A DNA stretch of 46,393 bases from a virus. Position numbers and translations under genes: made by a program. Location of the stretch: positions 1-46,393 of IMG/VR virus record IMGVR_UViG_3300044609_000036, one strand, 5' to 3'. The notes under the pieces were generated by a model. It ran no database searches. It worked only from the letters and a program-made list of their open reading frames with translations, and was not told the origin of the DNA. Numbering within the stretch: the stretch's first letter is position 1; each line of letters opens with the position of its first letter. Below are positions 34,272-40,705 of the stretch, piece by piece.

Positions 34272-34287
34272 GCGTGTGCTAACGCGC
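34272..34287 (+). repeat. GCTA-loop mini-hairpin, copy 1
   Basis: GCGTGT and ACGCGC pair around GCTA. The stretch GTGCTAACGCGCACTA is repeated at 44356-44371 with one change. This copy lies about 220 bases before the first early gene. Confidence 0.45.
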
Positions 34288-34394
34288 ACTAGGTTGCAAC
34301 CCGACCTGACACTACGACCACGGCATAATGTGCAGAGCCACATGCACTTTAAATATTTGATCATGGCACCAATTCCACCGCTATTAACTTTTTG

Positions 34395-34469
34395 ATGTTA
34401 GCTTTAGTTATCCTGATTATCGGTACCACGTACGCCATTAAGGAGATTAACGACAATGTATTCATTTAA
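34395..34469 (+). CDS. Possible 24-aa membrane peptide
   Basis: The frame reads MLALVILIIGTTYAIKEIND and ends NVFI. It has a hydrophobic start long enough for a short membrane segment. It lies 21 bases before the first clear early gene and its ATG overlaps the stop of an even shorter frame (TGATG). It is too short to be sure; it may be a leader peptide. Confidence 0.35.
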   Translation: MLALVILIIGTTYAIKEINDNVFI

Positions 34470-34490
34470 CCAAACACTGCCACTGACCTT

Positions 34491-34733
34491 ATGAACATTA
34501 CCCAAACACCAATTACCATGTTTACCTACGAGCAACTGCGTGATGCTGTGCAAGAATGCACCAGCTATGATCTTGTTGAGCGTATTGATGAAGATGATGA
34601 GGTAGAGTATGCACTCATTGATCCATATGGTGATCAAGATGGTGAGCCATTCTATGACCTGTCTGATGTTGAGTCCTTCATTTGTAATAATGAGGCTGTT
34701 GATGAGTACCTGTACACCGTAGGTCATAAGTGA
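34491..34733 (+). CDS. Acidic early protein
   Basis: This 80-aa protein is very acidic (VERIDEDDEVEYALIDPYGD and nearby). The N-terminus MNITQTPITMFTYEQLRDAV is followed by a helix. It is the first clear early gene after the intergenic region. Small acidic early proteins of phages often mimic DNA or bind host enzymes, but no family is recognised. Its stop overlaps the next start (TGATG). Confidence 0.65.
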   Translation: MNITQTPITMFTYEQLRDAVQECTSYDLVERIDEDDEVEYALIDPYGDQDGEPFYDLSDVESFICNNEAVDEYLYTVGHK

Positions 34734-34903
34734 TGTACTACACTGTGATGCTCACTGAAGGCACAATGAAATCTCTTGATAATCATCCATCCTATAGTGA
34801 TGCAGAGATGACATTCGATGCCTACTGTAACATGTATCCACACGCCTGGATAGAGATAGTCAATGAGGCAGACTATAATGCCTGTGTCACTGCCGCCAAC
34901 TGA
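34733..34903 (+). CDS. Small early protein
   Basis: This 56-aa protein begins MYYTVMLTEGTMKSLDNHPS and ends with AWIEIVNEADYNACVTAAN. It has a beta-alpha pattern with Tyr and Met, and no recognised motif. The TGATG junction with the previous gene supports translation. After it comes a 41-base gap that holds copy 2 of the repeated 47-base element. Confidence 0.55.
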   Translation: MYYTVMLTEGTMKSLDNHPSYSDAEMTFDAYCNMYPHAWIEIVNEADYNACVTAAN

Positions 34904-34907
34904 TTCT

Positions 34908-34954
34908 TTCACACGACCTGTTCACTTCGTTCACACTCACACCAATGACTGCCA
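34908..34954 (+). repeat. Imperfect 47-base element, copy 2, with GTTCACACTCACAC before ATG
   Basis: This is the second copy of the element at 33992-34038. GTTCACACTCACAC (34929-34942) ends two bases before ATG 34945. The same 14-mer occurs at 40797-40810, one base before an in-frame ATG of the primase-helicase gene. Confidence 0.6.
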
Positions 34955-35175
34955 CCTATCAACAACTGCTCAAGCAATCCTACCTGAATCGCCTTCGTAA
35001 TAAGAAGGTAGCCACTGGTAATGATCTACTGCTGCAACTTGACCGTATTAGTGAGGACTACCAGAAAGAGGTGAATAGTACCACATCCCTGACAGATACA
35101 GTGAGCCAGCTCGCTGACTCCGTTGACTTCTTTGATGAGGCCAATGAATACGAAGACCTTGTGTCTGTTGACTGA
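34945..35175 (+). CDS. Small early protein
   Basis: This 76-aa protein is helical: MTATYQQLLKQSYLNRLRNK, then LLLQLDRISEDYQKEVNST, ending with an acidic SVDFFDEANEYEDLVSVD. The basic first half and acidic tail may fold back. No Shine-Dalgarno site is seen; instead the repeated CA-rich motif comes right before the start. Function is unknown. Confidence 0.65.
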   Translation: MTATYQQLLKQSYLNRLRNKKVATGNDLLLQLDRISEDYQKEVNSTTSLTDTVSQLADSVDFFDEANEYEDLVSVD

Positions 35176-35203
35176 TTACTTATCCACCATTCTCCACAAT
35201 CTA

Positions 35204-35785
35204 ATGACTACCACCACCACCGCTCCCGTGTTTATGCTAACGGGTGATTCACTTGTGTCGTTTGTTGACGAACAGATGGAGCTTGTCAATCAGGGCAAAC
35301 TTACTCGTACCGACATGATTAAGGATGCTGGTTATGTGTATGATAACGGCAATGCTATGTACACACAGTTCTACACCGAACTACTTAATGCAAAGGGTTT
35401 AACACCAGTGACTAACACTGACGTGGCTGATCGTGAGTACAATGACTTGACAATGGATGCTAAGTGCCTGTACGACAGTATCACTGATATACTTGGTGAG
35501 AAGTGGACTCATGAGGAGACCATTGCATTCATGGATGAGCTTGAGGACATCGGCATCCAATATGCTGATGACTTTGAGGAAGCCTTTGAGTGGGAGCATG
35601 ACAGCTACTGGTGGAATGCCGAGAAGGAGTTCGCCGAATATTGGTGTGTCGAAGTAATGGATGCACGGATACCTGACTTCCTGTTTGCTGCCATCGATTG
35701 GCAGGGTGTGTGGGACCATAACCTACGTTATGACTTCTCATCTATTGAGACTGTTAACGGTACGTTCTTCTTTCGTAACAACTAA
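35204..35785 (+). CDS. ArdA-like antirestriction protein (probable)
   Basis: This 193-aa protein is strongly acidic and rich in aromatic residues. The start is ATG 35204 (MTTTTTAPVF); the longer upstream frame lies inside the preceding gene. The C-terminal part, with IPDFLFAAIDWQGVWDHNLR followed by YDFSSI and FFFRN, resembles the ArdA pattern in which an acidic (F/I)DW...D repeat ends the protein. ArdA mimics bent B-DNA and blocks type I restriction enzymes. An early position is right for a protein that protects entering DNA, as T7 Ocr (gp0.3) does. Identity is suggested by pattern, charge and place, not by a strong motif. Confidence 0.55.
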   Translation: MTTTTTAPVFMLTGDSLVSFVDEQMELVNQGKLTRTDMIKDAGYVYDNGNAMYTQFYTELLNAKGLTPVTNTDVADREYNDLTMDAKCLYDSITDILGEKWTHEETIAFMDELEDIGIQYADDFEEAFEWEHDSYWWNAEKEFAEYWCVEVMDARIPDFLFAAIDWQGVWDHNLRYDFSSIETVNGTFFFRNN

Positions 35786-35787
35786 TT

Positions 35788-35901
35788 ATGACTATTTGGA
35801 CTGAGCAACAGATTATCCTTTCTGTTGTTGGTATGGTTGGCATTCTTAGTGTCATCCCAGTTTACATCTACAGCACCGTTCGTAACCCCATCAACAAATG
35901 A
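35788..35901 (+). CDS. Small single-span membrane protein
   Basis: This 37-aa protein has one hydrophobic segment (IILSVVGMVGILSVIPVYIY) and a short basic tail (STVRNPINK). It lies two bases after the ArdA-like gene and overlaps the next start (ATGA). Early small membrane proteins can affect host envelope or superinfection, but there is no evidence which. It could sit in the plasma or thylakoid membrane. Confidence 0.6.
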   Translation: MTIWTEQQIILSVVGMVGILSVIPVYIYSTVRNPINK

Positions 35902-36152
35902 CTGTTTTCACACTCACACGCTACTGCTGCTGCGGCTCTACTGTTATTCTTGGTGTCTTTGGTAGTATGGAGGCTGCCATTGAACGACTTCGTGTATTGG
36001 CTGCAATGACTGATCCTGGTGATGAGTACCGTATCGAATGCTTCGAGATCAAGACCTATGAAGAGGAGGTAGAGAGTACAGAGAGCACACTTCGTCATCG
36101 TGCCGAGTACAAGGCCAAGCAAGCCCGTCTTAATGAGATGGAGGATAACTGA
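35898..36152 (+). CDS. Small early protein
   Basis: This 84-aa protein has a beta-like Cys-rich start (TLTRYCCCGSTVILGVFGSM), then an AAIERLRVLAAM helix, and a highly charged C-terminus (KTYEEEVESTEST then RAEYKAKQARLNEMEDN). The three Cys in a row (CCC) might bind metal, but no second pair is nearby. Its start overlaps the membrane-protein gene and its stop overlaps the following one. Confidence 0.65.
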   Translation: MTVFTLTRYCCCGSTVILGVFGSMEAAIERLRVLAAMTDPGDEYRIECFEIKTYEEEVESTESTLRHRAEYKAKQARLNEMEDN

Positions 36153-36337
36153 TGACCGTACATAGCACTGCAGTACGGGTGGACATCTTCCCCGATGAGT
36201 TCAAACCCATTATGAAGGCAGTCAAATACGCTTTATTGTGTGATGACTCACGCAAGGTACTTACTGGTGATGAATGGGCATTACTTAATGCATGGATTGA
36301 TGACTTCAGTTCAATTGCACTTAATGAGGGTATCTAA
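36152..36337 (+). CDS. Small early protein
   Basis: This 61-aa protein reads MTVHSTAVRVDIFPDEFKPI and later LTGDEWALLNAWIDDFSSIA. It is acidic and helical with no recognised motif. The start overlaps the previous stop (TGATG). It is followed after two bases by the next small gene. Confidence 0.6.
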   Translation: MTVHSTAVRVDIFPDEFKPIMKAVKYALLCDDSRKVLTGDEWALLNAWIDDFSSIALNEGI

Positions 36338-36339
36338 GG

Positions 36340-36501
36340 ATGGCTAAACCACTGACTGATGAACAGCGTCAGCTTCGTGTCAACATGGTTGAGTCCTTAG
36401 TTAAGTACGCTAAAGAGATGGAAGATCCTGCACCTGAGTATGCTGCCGAGTTAACTAAACAAATCAAACGTGTTGCCAAGTTCCTTTGCGTTGCTAACTA
36501 A
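36340..36501 (+). CDS. Small helical early protein
   Basis: This 53-aa protein (MAKPLTDEQRQLRVNMVESL, then LTKQIKRVAKFLCVAN) is mostly helix with mixed charge. The ATG overlaps AAGG too closely for a normal Shine-Dalgarno site. The stop overlaps the next start (TAATG). Function is unknown. Confidence 0.55.
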   Translation: MAKPLTDEQRQLRVNMVESLVKYAKEMEDPAPEYAAELTKQIKRVAKFLCVAN

Positions 36502-36665
36502 TGTACAGCACTCATAAAAGCCTGCGTGAGTATGAGGTTACCCTCACTAGTGGTGTGTGGTACATCCTTGCATATAATGTAGAGGCAGCGGCAAACGCTG
36601 CGCTTGACCTCGCCAAGAAGTCCATGGTTGAGTTACTCAATGTCAAACAAACGGATGAATGGTAA
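36501..36665 (+). CDS. Small early protein
   Basis: This 54-aa protein (MYSTHKSLREYEVTLTSGVW, then EAAANAALDLAKKSMVELL) has a beta-strand start and one long helix. The TAATG start is coupled to the gene before. The pattern of strand, strand, helix resembles the Sm-like or DUF small phage proteins that bind nucleic acid, but this is only a guess. Confidence 0.55.
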   Translation: MYSTHKSLREYEVTLTSGVWYILAYNVEAAANAALDLAKKSMVELLNVKQTDEW

Positions 36666-36980
36666 ATGACTAAGAAAAAGAAGCCCGACTTTCCTAATAA
36701 CTGGCAAGAATACAAGGACTCTGATGATGAGTTGTTCATCCCGCATACCTACGAGGAGGTAATGACCTGGAAGGTAGGCGGTTGGGAATTACCTAGCTCT
36801 ATCGCCTGTATTATCCGTGCCTCCGACCTTGAGACAGGTAAGGTCACAGAGTATGTCTACCAAAAGCGTAGTGCTGCTCAACGTAAAGTCAATCAACTCA
36901 TTAACACACCAAACGTTGAGTTTATTGTAGCTGATCACGAATCTATCCACCACCTCTTCCCTGCAACTGATGACAACTGA
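36666..36980 (+). CDS. Early protein of unknown function
   Basis: This 104-aa protein has a basic start (MTKKKKPDFPNNWQEYKDSD), then IPHTYEEVMTWKVGGWELPS, then TEYVYQKRSAAQRKVNQLIN and an acidic end (DHESIHHLFPATDDN). The ATG directly abuts the previous stop. No known domain is seen. It is likely a small globular protein of mixed alpha and beta structure. Confidence 0.65.
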   Translation: MTKKKKPDFPNNWQEYKDSDDELFIPHTYEEVMTWKVGGWELPSSIACIIRASDLETGKVTEYVYQKRSAAQRKVNQLINTPNVEFIVADHESIHHLFPATDDN

Positions 36981-37110
36981 GACCTATTCCCGTCGCCTTG
37001 CTCAACTGATTCAACAAGTCAAGAATCATCCCAATCGTGATGAGATCCTACGGCTTGCACAAGAACAACTCATTGATGAAGCAGAGTTCACAATCATCGA
37101 CGGTAACTAG
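36970..37110 (+). CDS. Small helical protein before RNA polymerase
   Basis: This 46-aa protein (MTTETYSRRLAQLIQQVKNH, ending EQLIDEAEFTIIDGN) is likely helical. It overlaps the previous gene by 11 bases and ends two bases before the RNA polymerase start, so the pair is probably translated together. Function is unknown. Confidence 0.55.
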   Translation: MTTETYSRRLAQLIQQVKNHPNRDEILRLAQEQLIDEAEFTIIDGN

Positions 37111-37112
37111 TA

Positions 37113-39452
37113 TTGGCTACACCTGCACAGATCGACGAACAAGTAGCTCTTGAACGTGAACAAATACGTCAAGGGCTACAGCGATTACGTGACAACACAG
37201 CCAAGCTACAAGAAAGAAGCTACGCAAGTGCCACAGTTTATGGTGTGGCTTCTATTGATGCTCTGCTTCCTAAACTTGTGGAGTACATACAGGAGACGAC
37301 AGAGTATCGACTCAAGCGAGGATCGGGACATCAATTCGATGTAATCAAGAATTATGTATCGAAACTAGAGCCCCTTGCGTCAGCTTCTATTTCACTTAAG
37401 CTGACCTTTGATAAGGTATTCTCTGTCAAGCAAGGTAGTGACCAATTACAATCCGTATGTGATGCGATTGGTCACGCTATTGAATCAGAGTGCCAGATGC
37501 GGCATTATGAGACTTCCGCTCCTGGACTCCTGGCGGTACTAAAGAAGAACTACTTCCACCGCTCTATTGGTACCCAACAGAAGCTGGTAGTTATCCGTAC
37601 CCTAATGAACAGGTACGAGATACCAGAGTGGGAAGCATGGGGGAGAGCTAATCGTATTAAACTTGGTGCATGGCTGCTTGATTGCATCATGACAACAAGT
37701 GGTTGGTTCACCAAAGATCTACGTAGGATGGGTAAGAACACACTTACCTTTGTCATTCCCACACCTGAGTTCCTTAAGATTCGGGATAAGGTCATGAGTG
37801 ATGCTGAACTATTCGCACCTCTTGCATGGCCAATGCTAATCGAACCTAACAATTGGACTAACAATCGCCAGGGTGGTTACCTCCTGAATGAGGTGATGAG
37901 GGGTAACGATCTAGTGCGGCGGGGAGATCCCACCCGTATACAGGGGGACGTACCCATCAGCTTTCTGAACAAGATTCAGAAGGTCCCATACCGTGTTAAC
38001 AAGTTTACCTATGAGGTAGCAGAACAGTTAACCGAGTTAGAACGAGCTGTGGGTAAGTTCCTCCCAATTGTTAATCATCCCCTGCCTGTTAAACCTGTAG
38101 ATATAGACACTAACTACGATAGTAGAAAGGACTATAGAAGAAGGGCAGCGGAGGTGAGGAACATACAAGCACAAGAGCCTAAGAAATCCTGTCGTACTAG
38201 GATGACTATGGAGGCTGCTCGTAGGTTTAAGAACAGGGATAGGTTCTTCTGTCCATGGAGTTTCGACTACCGTGGTAGAGCGTACCCTATTCCTGCTTTT
38301 CTTACACCACAAGACACTGACTTTGGTAAGTCGCTACTTACCTTTGCTGATGGGTCGTATATGACTCCTGAAGCTGAGTCGTGGTTAGCCTTCCATGTTG
38401 CTACGTGTTATGGCCTGGATAAGGCTACAATGGCTGATCGTCTTGAGTGGGTGGCTAATCACATCACACTCATCACGCGAGTTGCTACGGATCCGATAGG
38501 CTATCTACCCGAGTGGGAGAGTGCTGAGGAACCATGGCAGTTCTTAGCCAGTTGTGATGAATACTATCACTGTGTGATCATAGCTGATAGACAATTCACA
38601 GTATTACCTGTTGCAGTTGACGCAACATGCAGTGGCCTTCAAATCTTGGCGGGACTCGCACGAGATAAGTCTACTGCTAAGCTGGTCAATGTCCTTCCTG
38701 GTGATAAACCTCAAGATGCCTACAAGGTTGTCGCTGAGGTCGCACGTGATTCAGTTCCTGAACGTGTGCGTGATAACCTGGATCGGAAGAAGACCAAGCG
38801 ATGCGTGATGACCATCCCTTACAACGCCAAACCTTACTCCAACAGGGGTTACATCAAAGATGCATTCCTTGAGGATGGTATTGAGCTTGATAAGGATGAG
38901 CTAAGTCAAGTGGTAAAGGCTATACGCTCCGCTATGGATGTCGTAGTTCCTGGCCCGATGGCTGTGATGAAGTGGATTGAGACTGAGGTTGCAGCTGCTG
39001 TAAAGCGTGGCATACAACACCTTGAATGGGTTACACCATCTGGGTTTGTCGTACACCAGAAGCTTAACAAGAAGCAGTACCAGACAATGGAGCTGCAACT
39101 GTTGGGTCGTTGTAAGATGAACGTGGCAGTTGGGGATACCGATGAGGTTGACCTTAACCACCACAAGAATGCAACTGCTCCAAACCTTATCCACTCACTC
39201 GATGCTAGTCTTCTACATTTGAGTGCTCTACGTTTCGACGCACCTATTGCTCTCATTCACGATTCTGTGCTTTGTCGTGCAACGGACATGTCTACCTTGT
39301 CCACCATTGTACGAGAAACATACATGCATCTCTTTGCAGAGCATGACTACCTGCGAGACTTTGCCCAACAGATTGGTGCAGAGTCCGAACCACCGATCAT
39401 TGGTGATCTAGAACCAGAGACCGTGATCGAATCCACCTACTTCTTTTGTTAA
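37113..39452 (+). CDS. Single-subunit RNA polymerase, T7 gp1-like
   Basis: This 779-aa protein is about the length of other cyanopodovirus polymerases and shorter than T7's (883 aa). It transcribes middle and late phage genes. The start appears to be TTG 37113 (MATPAQIDEQ). Motifs: FDYRGRAYPIP near residue 384, catalytic PVAVDATCSGLQ near 500 (motif A), KRCVMTIPYNAKPYSNRG near 565 (motif B), PNLIHSLDASLLHL near 695, and ALIHDSVLCR near 715 with the second catalytic Asp (motif C). The C-terminus ends TYFFC, with aromatic residues at the foot as in T7. The N-terminal promoter-binding part is shorter than in T7. Confidence 0.97.
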   Translation: MATPAQIDEQVALEREQIRQGLQRLRDNTAKLQERSYASATVYGVASIDALLPKLVEYIQETTEYRLKRGSGHQFDVIKNYVSKLEPLASASISLKLTFDKVFSVKQGSDQLQSVCDAIGHAIESECQMRHYETSAPGLLAVLKKNYFHRSIGTQQKLVVIRTLMNRYEIPEWEAWGRANRIKLGAWLLDCIMTTSGWFTKDLRRMGKNTLTFVIPTPEFLKIRDKVMSDAELFAPLAWPMLIEPNNWTNNRQGGYLLNEVMRGNDLVRRGDPTRIQGDVPISFLNKIQKVPYRVNKFTYEVAEQLTELERAVGKFLPIVNHPLPVKPVDIDTNYDSRKDYRRRAAEVRNIQAQEPKKSCRTRMTMEAARRFKNRDRFFCPWSFDYRGRAYPIPAFLTPQDTDFGKSLLTFADGSYMTPEAESWLAFHVATCYGLDKATMADRLEWVANHITLITRVATDPIGYLPEWESAEEPWQFLASCDEYYHCVIIADRQFTVLPVAVDATCSGLQILAGLARDKSTAKLVNVLPGDKPQDAYKVVAEVARDSVPERVRDNLDRKKTKRCVMTIPYNAKPYSNRGYIKDAFLEDGIELDKDELSQVVKAIRSAMDVVVPGPMAVMKWIETEVAAAVKRGIQHLEWVTPSGFVVHQKLNKKQYQTMELQLLGRCKMNVAVGDTDEVDLNHHKNATAPNLIHSLDASLLHLSALRFDAPIALIHDSVLCRATDMSTLSTIVRETYMHLFAEHDYLRDFAQQIGAESEPPIIGDLEPETVIESTYFFC

Positions 39453-40021
39453 TGGCACAATCCATCCACGTTACTCAACAGCCTGTTGTCCTTGAAGGTT
39501 ACCAAGCTGTACTGAAGCCCTCCAAGTTTGGGTATTCACTGTCTGCATTGCTCGATTCCACACTCATCGAAGTGCTGGAGGATGACCGTAAAGAAACCCT
39601 TAAATGGGCCGAGTCCAAGCTGAAGAATCCCAAGCGCTCTGTGCTTAAGCCTGAACCCTGGGAAGAAGTATCCGAGGGTAAGTTCAAGACTAAGTTCTCC
39701 TGGAATGAAGAGAACCGCCCACCCGTAGTTGACACTGAGGGTACACCCATTACCAACCTTGACCTGCCCGTATACAGTGGCAGCAAGGTAAAACTGGCAT
39801 TCAAACAGAAGCCCTACATCCTCAAGGATGGGGTTACCTACGGCACCAGCCTGAAGCTTGTTGGTGTACAGGTTGTCGAGATCAATGGGTCTGCTGGTGT
39901 TGATCGCAGTGACCTTGGTGATACCGAGGTGGCTGCACTGTTTGGTCAGACCACTGGGTTCAAGGCATCATCTACTGAAGCTGGTGTCGTTGATGATACA
40001 GTCGAGGATGACGACTTCTGA
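39452..40021 (+). CDS. Single-stranded DNA-binding protein, T7 gp2.5-like
   Basis: This 189-aa protein has an OB-fold core and a strongly acidic C-terminal tail ending VVDDTVEDDDF with a final Phe, the feature of T7 gp2.5 that docks polymerase and helicase. ATG 39452 overlaps the RNA polymerase stop (TAATG); a TTG two codons earlier is less likely. Core text such as PWEEVSEGKFKTKFSWNEEN and SGSKVKLAFKQKPYILKDG matches cyanophage SSBs. It coats single-stranded DNA and stimulates replication and annealing. Confidence 0.88.
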   Translation: MAQSIHVTQQPVVLEGYQAVLKPSKFGYSLSALLDSTLIEVLEDDRKETLKWAESKLKNPKRSVLKPEPWEEVSEGKFKTKFSWNEENRPPVVDTEGTPITNLDLPVYSGSKVKLAFKQKPYILKDGVTYGTSLKLVGVQVVEINGSAGVDRSDLGDTEVAALFGQTTGFKASSTEAGVVDDTVEDDDF

Positions 40022-40374
40022 TGGCATTCCGCTCAGGGCTTGAAGAGAAGGTCGCTGATCTTCTCACCAACCTTGGGGTCAAGTACGAATATGAATCTAC
40101 CAAGGTCCCCTACGTCCTGCAGTGTAACTACACTCCCGACTTCCTGTTACCCAACGGTATCTACCTAGAAACCAAGGGTCAACTGACGGAGGAAGATAGA
40201 CGCAAGATGAAAGCCGTCAGAGCTATGCATCCTGACCTTGATGTACGATTCGTATTCCAAGCACCTCATAACAAGATCTATAAAGGATCTAAAACTACCT
40301 ATGCCAAATGGGCCGATAAACACGGCTTCCTTTGGTGTTCTTTCCACTCGATTCCTCTTTCATGGCTGACGTAG
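40021..40374 (+). CDS. Endonuclease I (Holliday-junction resolvase), T7 gp3-like
   Basis: This 117-aa protein is close to T7 gp3 (149 aa). It has FRSGLEEKVADLL with Glu8, then NYTPDFLLPNGIYLETKG with Asp40, Glu50 and Lys52, matching the T7 catalytic set (E20, D55, E65, K67). It cuts branched DNA, which helps host DNA breakdown and removes replication junctions before packaging. T7's N-terminal 12 residues and basic tail are missing. It overlaps the SSB stop (TGATG) and the next small gene by 13 bases. Confidence 0.95.
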   Translation: MAFRSGLEEKVADLLTNLGVKYEYESTKVPYVLQCNYTPDFLLPNGIYLETKGQLTEEDRRKMKAVRAMHPDLDVRFVFQAPHNKIYKGSKTTYAKWADKHGFLWCSFHSIPLSWLT

Positions 40375-40508
40375 AACTTATCCGAGACCTGGCTACAGGG
40401 CTCATCAATGCACTTGCCAAGACATCCTCCCCGAACGATATTGTAGAGGGCTTTGAGGATGCCCTGGATGCCTATGAAGAACTGATCAACTCCGCCTACC
40501 AGAAATGA
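40362..40508 (+). CDS. Small acidic helical protein
   Basis: This 48-aa protein (MADVELIRDLATGLINALAK, then DIVEGFEDALDAYEELINSA) begins inside gp3 and overlaps the next start (ATGA). Its second half resembles part of the next protein (ALVEGFVQAVREWKEY), so the two may be diverged copies. Function is unknown. Confidence 0.6.
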   Translation: MADVELIRDLATGLINALAKTSSPNDIVEGFEDALDAYEELINSAYQK

Positions 40509-40705
40509 CCTACGGTACTGCTGAATACTACGCCAACGCTTTCGCTGACTTCCTTGCTGATGTAGATCATTCTGATCCTACCTACGGTGATGCCCTTGTT
40601 GAGGGCTTTGTACAAGCTGTACGTGAGTGGAAAGAGTACCACGCTAAGCAAGTGAATGAATACGATCGAATCGAACAGCGAGTTCGTAAGGCACTTACCG
40701 TGTGA
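40505..40705 (+). CDS. Small acidic helical protein
   Basis: This 66-aa protein begins MTYGTAEYYANAFADFLADV, continues DALVEGFVQAVREWKEYHAK and ends with a basic RIEQRVRKALTV. It overlaps the previous gene by four bases and the primase-helicase start by 50 bases in another frame. Location among replication genes suggests a small accessory protein. No domain is recognised. Confidence 0.65.
   Translation: MTYGTAEYYANAFADFLADVDHSDPTYGDALVEGFVQAVREWKEYHAKQVNEYDRIEQRVRKALTV

Larger units (their letters stand above)
33543..34490 (+). other. Intergenic region, probable genome-end and early-promoter region
   Basis: About 950 bases have no convincing gene. Short open frames here (for example 33802-34110 and 33953-34210) overlap each other and have Arg/His/Thr-rich, unphage-like products. 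The region lies between the last late gene and the first early gene, where T7-like phages have their terminal repeat and host-polymerase promoters. It holds inverted repeats at 33648-33681, 34172-34195 and 34272-34287, a diverged copy of a 47-base element repeated at 34908, and a TTGACA-containing promoter candidate at 33547. Confidence 0.65.

Noticed and set aside
33802-34292. Three short + strand frames in the intergenic region
   Set aside because: They overlap each other in different frames, have Arg/His/Thr-rich products, no coupling to neighbours and no ribosome sites. The stretch is better explained as regulatory or terminal DNA.
32565-34490. tRNA genes in the two large gaps
   Set aside because: No cloverleaf with a GTTCRANYC-like arm and matching acceptor stem was seen by eye. 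A covariance-model search would settle it.
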